64,000 nucleotides of DNA from Piper betle (lineage: Eukaryota > Streptophyta > Magnoliopsida > Piperales > Piperaceae): NCBI GenBank assembly GCA_033002965.1, contig JAURVB010012602.1, positions 1 to 64,000 of the forward strand. The letters are read 5' to 3'. Shown piece after piece: positions 1 through 11,892 of this stretch. A model generated the notes under the pieces. The model ran no database searches, had not been told where the DNA came from, and was given only the letters and a program-made list of their open reading frames with translations. Positions within the stretch are counted from its first letter, which is position 1. Every line of letters begins with the position of its first letter. A program made the position numbers and the translations under genes.

Positions 1-3000
1 GCCTGTCAAACTCCATCGCCACCCCTGTTCCAAAGTATACCATTGCATGAGATTCTTAACCTCAACGATTCCCAAACAATAATGAAGAATTTGAAGCTTA
101 ATCTTGTACCAACTTCACAAGGGCAGCAGCTCACCTGCATCTATAACCAAGACTTTGTCACAGTCCATGACGGCGGGTATCCTGTGAGCAATGCTAACAA
201 TGGTGCATGTCGAGAAGTCTTCCCTAATAATTTTCTGAATGACTGCATCCGTCTGTGAATCAACCGAAGCAGTTGCCTCGTCCAGAAAAGAATTCGGGTC
301 TTCTTCAACATCACTCTAGCCAGGCACAGGAGCTGCTTCTCTCCCACGCTCCAGTTATCACCATTATCAACAACTGCAGAGGAAACATTCTGTAAGCTCA
401 ATTTTACTGAACAATCTTTATAAACACTAACGCGGACACAACCAAAATTAAGCTAATACTTACCAAGACAGTCAAGTTTCTCTGGTTTTTCAGATATTGC
501 ATCCTTCAATTGGCACCGTTCTAGGCTCTGAGAACAATTTATGTACAAAAAGTTTAGACGCATACTCAACTACATTGTTGATAAGATGATGATATATTGG
601 TTGTAGTGTGTGGAGTGTACCTTCCATATGTCCTCATCGGAGTATCGTCCAGTTGGATCAACATTGGTCCTAACCGTTCCTTCAAATAGAACAGGTTCTT
701 GAGGAATAATCCCGAACCTGGACCTCAGATCATGGAGACCCAATGTGCAGATATCAACACCATCAACAATTATCTTCCCTCCTGTTGGCTCCACCACTCT
801 GAACAAGGTCTGGACCAAGGTCGACTTCCCACTCCCAGTTCTCCCAACAACTCCAATCTTTTCACCTCCTTGAATGCTCAGACTAATGCCCTTGAGGACA
901 AGTGGGGTGTTTGGACGATATCTTACCTACATGTTTGATCATGTAACTTTGCGATTTAGTAACCTTATCATCCAGTATAATTTAGAGTTTCTAAACTTAT
1001 CTAGTAACCTGTAGGTTATTGAGTTCAATGCTGCCTTGGTCTGGCCAGTCCGGAGAAGGAAGACAATCTTTGATTTTCCAAGCTGCTTCGGAGGGAATGT
1101 TTATGTATTGCTTTATCCTTTCGACAGACACCATTTTATTCTCAAGAATGCAACTATTCCATACTGCCCAGAATAGTGAGGTGTTGAGTGATAAGCCATA
1201 GGAAAGAGACAAGCCCACAAACTCTGTATCAATGAAGAAGAGAGCTAATATGAATAACGTAACTTCATTGATAGCTAATAACTGATTATTAACAACGAAA
1301 TAGGTACCTGGTTTGATCACATTGTGGGGTAACAACACCATGAAAAGAGCTGATATGCAAAGAATGAAGCTTCCTATCAGCTCTAACCGAAATCCGAACC
1401 ATTCATTTGCGCCATAGTTGTAAAAATCTGCTCTTAAGTTGGTGTCAAGTCTATCGACATTTTCTTGGTTGAATATTTCCTTCTTCCCAAAGCAACGTAT
1501 GGTGGTAACTCCAGAGACAGTCTCAGAGAAATGATTTATGACGGGTGCTTTTGTAATCGAGCTCAAACGAGTGAGCTCTCTCGATGAAGCAAGATAGTAT
1601 TTCTGGAGAAAGAACTCGAAATTCATTACATATGCATAAATTCATACAAATCTAAATAACAGTATGGTATATATGCAAATTACAGGAATACGCACCCTAT
1701 ACCAGAAATTGAGCCAACCCAGTGGAACTATGAGTATAATTGTTGGCCATGCAACCTGGCAGGTGACAACGATGATGCTTAGTAGACTAGTGAACATTGA
1801 AATAGTAATGCCCGAGGAAGCAGGTATGAGGAAATCGATATTCGTTTGGTCCATAGAGGCCTGAACACAATAAAAAAACAGTTCATTGATTGATCGGAAA
1901 CTTTGTTCGATCAAATGGGGGTGAAATCAAACACAATCAGGACTTACCCTACTCAAGATTCTACCAGAGGGAGTGGTATCGAAGAAGGACATGGGGGCAT
2001 GCAAGATGGTTCTATGGAACTGCGAGAAGAAGATTTGAGCAGTTTTGAGGCCTATAAAGGCATTGCAGAATGATCTGCAACACACCAGAACGATTGAAGC
2101 TGCGGCTATCATGGCATAAACTTTAATAAACAAGCGAGGCTTGAAGCTTTCCTTTGATGTCTGAAACGCCAACCAGTAATCACTTGACATGAGAGAAGCT
2201 TGCCACACCAGAGATAATCCCACCACCAAAACCACACCCCACCAGCCCAGAGCTTTTGTTGCATACAGCTTGTAGACATGCCAGGTTACAATTCCAGTCT
2301 CTCTTTGCTCGTCTTCAATCAACTTCGATGTCCCCTTTCTTGTTCCGGGTGCATCATCTTCACCATTTTCAACCTTGAATTGCTGCTGCTTCTCGGTCAT
2401 GGAGTTGTGCCCAGCAAGTTTGTCGTCTTGCTTGGCGGTGGCACTGTCCAGCGTGTTCATGGAAGCAAGCATTCTAAAGTCTGTCTCTGATTCGAGAAGC
2501 TCGCTGTACTTTCCTGATTGAACAATCTTCCCATCTCTCATGACCTATCAAAGTACAGGTGGTAAAGCATACTAACAGAGTATCTTAAAAGAGACCAACC
2601 GTGCAAATCATTGTATTGTATAGATAAATTGGCACCAACCAAGATGAGATCGACGTTGTGCAAGAAGTCGACTTGATGGGTAACCAACAAAATGGTTTTG
2701 TTTCTCAGCATTCCTTTCAAACAATCCTGCAAAGTTGGTTATCAAGGTATTTAGCTCAAATCAAGCTCAATTGTATGCATCATAACACAAGAGTATTTAG
2801 AAAGATGAGTGACTAGACTTTGAAGATGGCGGATCCCGTGTGAGCATCGACGGCACTAAAAATGTCATCGAGGAAGTAGATATCAGTGTCCTGGTACACA
2901 GCTCTAGCCAGTTGAATGCGTTGTTTCTGGCCGCCGCTAAGATTGATCCCCCTCTCACCAATCTCTGTTTGATCTCCAAACTCCAACATCTTCAAGTCCT

Positions 3001-4657
3001 TCTCCAAGCAGCACACTCTGATCACCTCCCTGTACCTGGACTCATCCATGGGCATGCCGAATAGAACGTTGTCTTGGATCGTCCCATTTTGTATCCATGC
3101 CGTTTGTGCTACATACGCAGTAGTCCCACACACTTTCACCTACAACAATATATACCAATCCAACATTCATATAACAAGCTCCCATGAATCAACTATTCTT
3201 GTTTGTGTTAATGGTGTTTTAAAGAGCATAAGACCATCATTGACAATTACTACCTGTCCAGAGATTTTGTGCATATCGCCGAGCAGGGCCGAGAGCAACG
3301 ACGACTTGCCGGAGCCGACCGTCCCAACCACGGCGGCCAGCGACCCCCGTTTCACAGCCAACTTCAACTCCGACAGGGTGACGGCGGCGCCGGCGTCGTC
3401 CCACCCGAATGACCCGTCTACAATCTCGACCGCCGGCAGCACTACACAGTTACCGGAGTCGGCGGCGGTTCTGAATACCGTCGCCTCCTCCATCTCCCTG
3501 CTATACATGTACGCCTCTACCCGCCGGAGCGACACCATGGCCTGAGACACCTGGACCATCGCGTTGGGGAAGGTGAGCAGCATCTCTTGCAGGGTCTTGA
3601 ACAGCGAGACGGCGGTGAACACCTTGGCGGCGTCGAGCTCCACCTTCGACAAGATGCAAGTCCCGAATGTCAAGACAGAGACGATCACCGGCGTGCTCCA
3701 CACCACGACGACGTTGCCGGAGACTGAGTAGAAGAACTTGCTCAGCCAACCGAACTCGGCCGATCGGTGCCCAAGTATTCGATGCTTGAAGTGCTCCTCC
3801 CAAGCTTGGAACTTGATCACTCTCATGTAATTGAGCGTTTCGTTCGTGGCCTTTAACCTCTCGTCCCTCTTCCTCATCAGACGGCGCTGGAACCGATTGT
3901 TGAGTCGAACGCCTGCGAGGACGACGGCCGTCACGACGACGATGCCGATCAACGCCGACGCCACCGAGGGGCCGAGGTAGGCGTAGAGCAGAGCGAGCGC
4001 GACGGCGGATTGGAGCGGGACGAGCCAGAGGTAGTGCAGTTGGATGGTGGCGTCGCAGAGCTGCTGCACGTCGACGGCGATGTAGTTGACGATCTTGCCG
4101 ACGCCATGGGACCTCCTCGCCGAGCTCGTCAAGTTGAGTCCTTTCTTGTAGAGGGCGGTGGTGAGTGTGGAGCGGATGAGCAAGCCCAGCTTCTGGGATT
4201 GGAAGTTGTAGTGGTGGGAGCAGACCACCTCCGCCGTCTTGGCGGAGAACAGGATGAGGACGAGGCAGTAGCCTTCGTAGCCGGAGCTTGAATTGCCGGT
4301 TGCGAAGTTGACGAAGTGTTTAATGAGGACGGGGCCGACGAACATGAAGCAGAGCCGGCCTACGGCGAGGGCGGCGGTCAAGGCTAGGCTGCGCCAGAAG
4401 CACCGAAGTAGCGCCGTCCCCACCGCCGTGCGCTGCCGCCACATCGACTCGAAGAGCTCGTGCGTCTTCGCTGGCCGGTGCTCCGGCGAGAGCGCCGGTA
4501 TGTCGCCGAGTTGAAGCGGCGCCTTGTAGCCTTTGCGCAGGAGTGGATTCATCCACAGCCAAGTACTGCGGGAGAGCCAGCCGGCGGCGGCGTAGGATGC
4601 TGCCGGCAACGAGGAAGATGGTCGGAGATCGGATTCATGTTTTGCGAGCCCGTTCAT
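1..4657 (-). CDS. ABCC (MRP)-type ABC transporter, ABCC4/ABCC14-like, 3' end off the window, one frameshift
   Basis: Predicted membrane exporter of conjugates, ABCC subfamily, placed nearest the plant ABCC4/14 group from remembered family sequence. Exons read on the minus strand with GT-AG borders: 3254-4657, 2819-3139, 2640-2726, 1948-2544, 1696-1860, 1308-1602, 1009-1223, 621-926, 464-527, 135-373 and 1-24 (partial). NBD1 has Walker [10 protein letters not shown] near residue 445, the signature LSGGQKQR and Walker B IYFLDD. NBD2 has GRTGSGKST near residue 1056 and the signature WSVGEKQ. Between them are the second membrane domain and the conserved SGRILSR loop. Two oddities: the N-terminal TMD0 of about 300 residues is absent, the protein starting just before the TMD1 linker ([15 protein letters not shown]); and exon 135-373 lacks one base at about 285, just before NBD2 Walker B, shifting the frame. 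Either a damaged copy or a consensus error. Confidence 0.9.
1224..1307 (-). other. 84-nt in-frame, stop-free intron in the ABCC gene
   Basis: The interval starts GTACCT and ends ATACAG on the minus strand. It is exactly 28 codons with no stop, so the flanking exons read as one open frame. Removing it joins VIKP to [10 protein letters not shown], as in other plant ABCC proteins; keeping it adds 28 hydrophobic residues. Spliced is the likely state from family comparison. Confidence 0.75.
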
Positions 4658-5109
4658 CGAAATTAGGATGGTATGAAATATGAACAACCCACAATCATAA
4701 CAATATCACATATACATACAGTGCAAATTTAATACAAACAAAAAATTCATTTCATGCATGCATGCATATACTATAACAAGAAAATTTCTGTAAACATAAA
4801 TATAATATCACACTGGGTAGGTGGACGTTCAGTCAAGCTTTTATACAATTGATACAATCTCATCTTTTAAATATAAAATAGTCGCGTAGTTGCAGGAGGA
4901 AGCCATGATCTTGGTTCCTAGGAATAAGAAAAGAGATACTCAGACACACAGTTGTACACTTAAACATGGCTCCTGTTTTTATCGTATAAAAAAACCTGAC
5001 CATTTTCCATCTTGTCATATGGTATGAAATTAAATTAATTAATTAAAGATCTACACTGAGAAAAAATATTAATTAATATGGAGAATATAATCTATATATA
5101 TATATATAT

Positions 5110-5375
5110 TGTTGGGTTTATCTTATATCGATCATGAAGAGTATTGGTAGTTTGTATATAAATTAATAGAAAAGTCTTATTCTTTGAGCCATATAAGTGA
5201 TAAAAAGTGATTGTGAGATTGTCAGATAACAATGGTTTTAGAAACGCGTAATGCGTAAAATGGCGTTGTTAGGTTTATCCCATATCGGTTGTAAATAATT
5301 TTGGTGTGCTATATATAGGCTAATGAAAAACCCTATTTTTTTATATTAATAGAAACCCGTAACACTTACTATAAA
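5110..5375 (+). repeat. Two adjacent copies of a TRIM-like LTR fragment
   Basis: Copies start at about 5110 (TGTTGGGTTTATCTTATATC) and 5267 (TGTTAGGTTTATCCCATATC). Each continues with a short spacer, a TATATA-type AT stretch, 'taatagaaa' and a GCGTAATGCG or CCCGTAACAC tail. The same order recurs at 6593, 34563, 53902-53975, 54105, 55082 and 55975. The TGTTGGGTTAATC...CACATCGG start resembles LTR ends of plant TRIM elements; that identity is inferred. Confidence 0.5.
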
Positions 5376-5609
5376 TCCATTTTCAGGAAAGATTTTAGTG
5401 AAACTATAATATAAAAGAAATGCTTTCTTAGGAAGATAGTATGTATATGATCCTACTAATTATCAACATTGACATTCACTCCTGCACCCAAAACTAATTA
5501 CGCTCTAATACCATTCCTCATTCTGGGCAAAATCTGTCTGCTTACACTTTGCTTGTCTGTGCAAGTCAAATTTAAACATAAATAACACTAGAATGCTTAG
5601 AAGTTGATC

Positions 5610-6205
5610 GATTAATTTGTGTTTAATTGGATTGGAAAATTTTCTTCGTAAGAAAATATATTTAAGTAACGAACATATTAAAACAACTTATAATATAGAA
5701 GACTTTGTAATCCTTTTAAACTTATCTAAAGCTTAATTTCTTCACAGTTAAGGGAACACTTATTAAAAAAGAAACTATCAAAGTTGGTGGGTGAAATTCG
5801 AAATTCTATCAATGGATTAATGATACTCATTTTGAAGCAGGTTGAGGGCTGGGGCTTATACCTCAATATGACTTGATATGGAAACCCATTTTGATTACAA
5901 ATAACCAGATTAATTTGTGTTTAATTGGATAGGAAGAATTTCTTTGTAAGAAAATATGATATTTAAGTAACGAACATATTAAAACTACTTATAATATAGG
6001 AGACTTTGTAATCCGTTTAAAACTTATCTAAAGCTTACTTTCTTCACATTTAAGAGAACACTTAAAAAAGAAACTATCAAAGTTGGTGGGTGAAATTAGT
6101 AATTCTATCAATGCATCAATGATACTCATTTTTAAGCAGGTTGGGCGCTGGGGCTGGGGCTTATACATCAATATGACTTGGTACGGAAACCCATTACCAG
6201 ATAAA
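5610..6205. repeat. Tandem duplication, two units of about 298 bp
   Basis: The unit starting GATTAATTTGTGTTTAATTG at about 5610 recurs at 5908 and runs in parallel to 'ggaaacccatt' at about 5882 and 6184. Shared internal words include 'gtaacgaacatattaaaac', 'actatcaaagttggtggg' and 'gctggggcttatac'. The units differ by scattered substitutions and small indels. No coding potential seen. Confidence 0.85.
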
Positions 6206-6250
6206 TAGACATCACACCCAAGAAGAGTTAATGGCATTTTGAAATTTTTG

Positions 6251-6252
<2 letters not shown>

Positions 6253-6298
<46 letters not shown>
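6253..6298. repeat. (AT)n microsatellite
   Basis: Uninterrupted TA dinucleotide repeat of about 22 units. Confidence 0.95.
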
Positions 6299-6299
<1 letters not shown>

Positions 6300-6592
6300 T
6301 TGCTCCTCATTACTTTCTTTTATTTAATTTTGTGTTAGTCATCATGAAAAAGAATTCTGTTGGTAGGTATTGTTGAATGTTAGCTATAGAAATGACAAAA
6401 AAATTATCAATTAATTAAAATAGTTTTTTCTTTCTAAAGCAAAAAATAAATAAATAAATAAAACAATTTGCGTTGAAATTATGCATTGAATTTGGTGAAA
6501 TAAAAAAGCTGTTATGAGCATTATTATTATTTTTGCTCATTTGTTTCATTATTTATGAGGAAACCATGAGTCATTTTATTTATTAAGATCAT

Positions 6593-6722
6593 ATTGGTTT
6601 AATCTCATAATGGTCATAGACAAGATTAATGACTTATATATATGAGCTAATGAAGAAACCTTGTTATCTAAGCTAATTTTTAGATTAGGAAACGCTCGTG
6701 ACAGCTCGTGACAGCCCGTGAC
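6593..6722 (+). repeat. TRIM-like LTR fragment with a 10-bp tandem repeat at its end
   Basis: Contains 'ttggtttaatctcata', 'gacttatatatatgagc' and 'taatgaagaaaccttg' in the family order. It ends in three tandem copies of a 10-mer (GCTCGTGACA, GCTCGTGACA, GCCCGTGACA) at about 6694-6722. Confidence 0.45.
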
Positions 6723-8324
6723 ATCCATTGCAAATCACCTTTGGGGTCCAAAAAAGACCCAATTGGGGGATCGGTGACGAGCCGAGAAGGCTATTTAGTT
6801 TGGTTGAATCAACTCGTCTCAACTAACAGTCAACTAAATAAAGAATTTGATTCTGAGGCTTGAACTCAATCACTCAGCTTAATTCCACGATGTTTGTGTT
6901 TGTTACAAGTTGCAGGAAATCCAATTGACTCATAATTAAATCAAGTCGGCCACTTGATGCCGCTGATTAACTGGGCATACTTAATAATAAACCTAATTCA
7001 TAACTACAACATTATTTATAAAATGATATATCTTAATTGTATACCTACCGAGTGAGCCGATAGGACTTGATTTTTAGAATTTTCATTCGAGTAATAGAAT
7101 ACCGGTTTGTAGTCTCATAAAATAAATCAGTGACAACCTACTCAAAGCTAACATCTCACTTCACTTAGAAAGAAATCTACTCAAAGCTAACATCTCCTTT
7201 CAACTAACCAAATCTACAAAATTTTAATGTTTGTCTCAAAATAAAATTACAATTTCATGTATTTACGCACAAGGATAACCCAACATCTACAACACTAATT
7301 ACACGTTAACCATGTTCTAATCTTGGAGGCTCTCTAAAGCCTTTCAATGGATCAGTTTTGATGGATATAATTAATAGCTATTACTTCCTAATCTAACATG
7401 AAGTTTAACAAATCAAAAAAACAGAAGTTTTTGTCTACCTGCTATATTTCATTCATTTTTGCCGTGTAAAACCCAATCGACTATAGCATTGATCATGATT
7501 AGGTTGGTTTTTTGTTTCTGAAGTTGACTTGGTGCAGGATGATGGATAGTAATTGCACATCCAATATCGCTACAAAAAAATTAAGTTTTATTCACGGTTC
7601 AATAAACTTCAAATACACTATATAAAATCGTAGAAAAAAATGGAGTGATGATAAATAAAGTAGCAAAAAGTTTCCCTACAATGTTAGGCATCGAGAAAAG
7701 TAAGAAAATTAATGCATGTTTATCTACAAATAAAGAGATGATTATTATAATATTTTTTACCGTTCTAATAATCGTAGAGAATGCATGGCAAAGTGTAGCA
7801 AAAATTAAAACTTTTCTCCACTGTTTTTTAAGAAGTAGAGAGAAGTCATTTTTTTGTAGGGAATATTTATAGAGGACTGTTTCTTAAATCAATAATATCC
7901 TATGTCTAATTACCCATGGTTGGGCTGTGATTTTCAAGATCTTGTACCCTCACAAGACCACAATATACTAATTCATCTTCCCCAACTCACGAGTTTTCTC
8001 AGACAACTAATGTTTACGTCAAATCCACTCTGTCTTTTAGTCTTGTGTGGTAATAAGCTAATAATAGAAGGCAACCATTTTTATGTTGCATTGTCTATAT
8101 GACACTGTTCCCTCACAAAAACAATTCCAACTTTTCCCATGTTTCGGCCCTAATCAACGCATAGAACTCATCAATTTTGTGACGACAGTCCCACAATCCC
8201 AACCAACTGTTAGATGAATCAGTGGATCCCTTTCTTTGATTTGAGACATTGAACATCTATTGAAAGATGGTTACTTTCTATTCACTACTGCTCCTATCTT
8301 TGATATCATATAAAGCTAATATAC

Positions 8325-10033
8325 ATGAGCAACCAATTAGGTCATCAAGCTACCAAGAGAAGAGATCTAGCAGCACGAGCCATTTCAATGGTCATGGTCA
8401 TCTTCTTCTTGCTCATCTTTTGGTGCTTCTTCCTTGTCTATGGCCAGGCCCGTATTAGTAGCATCTTCATATTATCCGGTAGAGCATTATGGACATGGCG
8501 GCATGTCCCGCTCGAATACTGGCCCAATCGGGCCATCCACCCGCTCTTAGATGGGAGCCAGCCCGCGAGTCCATCCATGAGGGCATCGACGAGGACAACT
8601 GTGGCATTGGCATGGATGCACGAATCGGCTGATTCCAAAGTGGAATCGGCCACACATCCTGATCCGATTTTGAGGCCAAATCGGTTGGCCCTGAATCGAC
8701 GTCCAAATCAGCTGATTTACCCCGATTTCGACCGATTTAAATCCAATTCGGAATCGGGGTAAATCAGGAAAAATCGGTTTTTTGGGTAAATGACTAAAAT
8801 ACTTTAGGTATGATATTTATTAAATTATTTAAACATGGGTAAAATTGAAATTTTAATTTTAAAATGCCCTTTTTTCTCCCTCTGCCACCGCTGCCCCTTC
8901 GCTCCGACGCGGTTGGGCAGGGCCGGCAGGGGATGGGTCAAGACTTGGGGCCGACGGGACGAGGGTGGCAGGGCAGGGCAGAGGCGCAAGGAGAGGGGAC
9001 TGGGTGGGGTACGGCCGGGCAGTGCGGGGTCGGCGAGGGGAGGCGGGCAGGGCACCGACGGCGGGGGTGAAGGAGGGTGACATTCTCGTAATTAAAAGTT
9101 GACTCAACTTCTACTCGAGTCAAAAATAATAAGTAATTCCAAATAATTAAAAAATCTTTAAAAATATTTTAAAAATATCATAAACTATAATATACATAAT
9201 AACATCAAAACCTAATTTTTATATATTTATGTTATAAATTGTCAAATTATTATATATGACCGATTAGACCGATTCAACTGAACCGATTCCTGTCCGATTT
9301 AGACCGATTTCAATTTGAACTCCGACTCCTTCGAAAACTGATTCCGATTCCGATTCCAATTTTTGCAACCATGGGCATTTACCCTGGAATGACCTTTGTG
9401 GATGATATTGTCCGATACATCGGACCCGGTCAGGGTCCGTCGGACTTGTCCCATGCACAGTGGGTGGGAGCAAGATAACTGATTGGGCTAGGGGGAGCTG
9501 GTTGTACAAAAGCATGGCGCAGCGGGCCGGAGGGCTAGGCAAGGTGGGAAGATCCGGGCCCTTCTTTGGTATCGAGGAGAGGGTGACACCGTCGATTTAG
9601 AGATGCACATGCATTTGGAACCCCAGATAGGCCAATTTGTGAAAAATGTCCGTCAAGATCTGAAAAGTCCAAATCATCACTCTTATATTTTAACTATGTT
9701 TGGATTATATTTGGACAATTTACATGTATATGCACTTCTTTCATTTTTCTGGGCGAAAAAGATGTTTGGCCTTGTAGTACTTTCAATGGTATTCATCAAA
9801 TTATGTTATCAAATGTGCAGGTAGCAATAGCAACTAGGATGGGGCCTTACATCAATGAGATGAGGAGAGGCCAATTTGGTGTTCGTCTTCCCAACGTTGT
9901 GACGGTGGATGCGAAGGGCTTGCATGTAGGGAAGGACCTTGTGCATCTCACAACTGGAGGCGAGGTTCAACTATGTCATATGCTTGCCAGTGCATACCTA
10001 ACTCATTTTCCCCATTTGATGATGCCTCTTTGA
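8325..10033 (+). pseudogene. Carbohydrate esterase (SASA/SGNH) pseudogene, tandem paralogue of the gene at 10740
   Basis: Homologous throughout to the downstream esterase gene: a signal-peptide-like start, a remnant of the first catalytic block at about 8455-8500, the 'LRWEPAREP' block near 8550, a TSWLYK-type block near 9490, an intron, then exon 2 from about 9822 to the stop at 10033 (ATRMGPYINEMRRGQFGVRL). It is dead by several criteria. The GQSNM nucleophile block has lost one base and reads as (L)SG-x-SIM. A 763-bp hAT-like element interrupts exon 1. Exon 1 after the insertion also needs frame changes. Exon 2 remains open and close to the paralogue, so the damage is probably not ancient. 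Confidence 0.85.
8611..9373. mobile_element. Non-autonomous hAT-like element, family A (copy 1), 763 bp
   Basis: Ends CATGGATGCA... and ...TGCAACCATG form short terminal inverted repeats. It is flanked by GGCATTGG (8603-8610) and GGCATTTA (9374-9381), an 8-bp target duplication with two changes; 8 bp is the hAT hallmark. Removing the element restores the esterase reading (...GI-GPGMTFVDD). Subterminal zones carry many degenerate copies of AATCGG/CCGATT. The middle (about 8880-9070) is a very GC-rich core. No transposase frame. A second copy lies at 62502-63372 in opposite orientation. Confidence 0.85.
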
Positions 10034-10717
10034 TATTTAAGAAACCCACTCGACTAGATCAATTAGATGCTGCAATGTTGCCATTACAATTAATCACATT
10101 CTTTAAATGTTTTCTTTTTCAAGTTTTTGCATGATGAAGAAAAATGGTAAAATGTTTACAGTTTTCAAAACAGAAATGCATGTTAACTTCTTTCTAAGAT
10201 AAAGAGATCAAGATGCCCACTTTTCTTCCTCTCTGAGTTTCTTTTCTTCCCTTTTGTGATGCTAATTTGGATAATCCTGCATGATATATGGCATTCAATT
10301 TTTTAATATGCATAGTATGAGGAAGTGAATCTTTCGTTTATAACAAATTTAATCATGATAACAACACAAAAAAGACAAAAGAACAATATTAACGAGTTCC
10401 GGCAGTGCGCGTGCTCACATATAAATCAAACTGCAACACTATAGCAGGGATCACCAAGAACTGTATTTTACTGTACGTAAATCGCGTTCCACAACCACTC
10501 GAGCTCACTCCATGGAAAGAAAGAAATGGAGACAATTTTTAGTTGTTCCCAGCTTGCCATGCTCCACATACAACGGACCATGGCCGAGGCCGACCCACAA
10601 CGTGATTTTTCACCTTCAGAGTTGTGTGGACTCCAGAGCATTCATGGTCCGCAGTGTCTCTTTCCCAACAAAACCACACGCTTTAATCATATTATTATAT
10701 TAGTATATTGAATACAG

Positions 10718-10727
10718 TATATATAAT
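10718..10727 (+). promoter_or_regulatory. Probable TATA box of the esterase gene
   Basis: TATATATAAT about 20 bp before the first ATG (10740) and 65 bp before the second in-frame ATG (10785). Normal TATA-to-start spacing would put transcription initiation at or after the first ATG, so it favours 10785 as the real start. Confidence 0.5.
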
Positions 10728-10739
10728 AAAGCCAAGACC

Positions 10740-11892
10740 ATGCTTAAAAAGAGAATAGCAGACCCACCTCTAGCATTCCTGCCCATGTCTGCCTTCTCCT
10801 CTCATCTTCTCTTCCTGCTACTCTCTACCATCCTCGCCTCCTCTGGTCACGTTTCTGGCCAGGACCATGCCCGCAGCGTCTTCATCTTAGCCGGCCAGAG
10901 CAACATGGCCGGCCGTGGCGGCGTCACGAACGAGACGTGGGACGGGTACGTCCCGCCGCAATGCCGGCCCAACCCGTACATCTTCCGACTGAGCCCCGGC
11001 CTCCGGTGGGAGCGGGCAAGGGAGCCCCTCCACGGCGGCATCGACATCAACAACAACTGCGGCGTCGGACCCGGCCTCGCCTTCGCGGCTGATCTGGTCG
11101 GGGGCAGGCCCGGATCCGGACTGGGGATCGTCGGACTCGTCCCGTGCGCAGAGGGGGCCACCAAAATAACGGAGTGGGCCCGAGGGACCTGGTTGTACAA
11201 CAGGATGGTGCAGCGGGCCCGCAAGGCGGTGGAGAATGGTGGGACCATCAGGGCCCTACTTTGGTATCAGGGGAGAGCGACACCATTGATCTAGGAGATG
11301 TCAGAGCTTATGGGGCCCGCATCACCCAGCTATTCCATGACATTCGTAACGATCTCAACCGTCCAAATTTACCGATTATTCAGGTCAGCATCAATTTTAA
11401 TATTTATTTATTTATTGATTGATTGTCGGCTAAACGTGACCGTATAGAAGTATACGCTTAAGACCCGATAGAACGAATAGCATTGAACACCAAATTCAGA
11501 TTTTTACTGGGCAGATTTCATAAGAGAATGTGGTTGGATCACACCAAAAAGAAATATGGGTATTAGATTTTATTAATCTGACTGTAAGATACAATAGTGC
11601 TCGCTTATGAAATGTTCATCTTAATTTGATTGCTTAAAGCAAGATTGCTTGTCTTAATAATGTGATTAAGTTGAAGGTATGAATGCAAATGCAGGTGGCA
11701 ATAGCTACCAGTTTGGGGCCTTATATCAATGAGGTGAGGAGGGCCCAACTTGCACTTCGTCTTCCCAACGTTGTGACGGTGGATGCAAAGGGCTCGCAAG
11801 TTGGAACTGACTATGTGCATCTGACAACCAGCGGCGAGGTTCAACTGGGTTATAAGCTGGCCGATGCATTTCGAACCCATTTTCATATTTGA
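10740..11892 (+). CDS. Probable carbohydrate esterase, SASA/SGNH family (At4g34215-like), one frameshift
   Basis: Secreted serine esterase of the plant DUF303/SASA family, likely acting on acetylated polysaccharide; substrate unknown. Exon 1 is 10740-11383 and exon 2 is 11695-11892 (GT-AG). A signal-peptide-like hydrophobic start (MSAFSSHLLFLLLSTILASS) begins at the second ATG, 10785. The nucleophile block VFILAGQSNMAGRGG is intact. The C-terminal acid/His block reads DYVHLTTSGEVQLG. At 11270-11273 the G-run is one base short: the frame hits TAG at 11292-11294, whereas one more G restores WYQGESDTIDLGD and runs cleanly through exon 2. The restored length is about 265 residues, normal for the family. 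Probably functional with a consensus error, but a null allele is possible. Confidence 0.85.

Larger units (their letters stand above)
4688..8324. other. Repeat-rich, AT-rich spacer upstream of the ABCC gene
   Basis: No supportable gene. It contains two TRIM-like LTR fragments, a tandem duplication, an (AT)n run and a third TRIM-like fragment, listed separately. The missing TMD0 coding segment of the ABCC gene was looked for here on the minus strand; no membrane-helix-rich reading frame is visible. From about 6730 to 8320 I see only AT-rich sequence without recognisable structure. Confidence 0.6.

Noticed and set aside
6694..6722. Three 10-bp repeats considered as a CRISPR-like or regulatory array
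   Set aside because: Too few and too short, and part of a TRIM-like fragment in a plant genome.
8835..9123. Overlapping Gly/Pro/Arg-rich open frames on both strands
   Set aside because: They lie in the GC-rich core of a hAT-like element; composition alone keeps all frames open and no family resemblance is seen.
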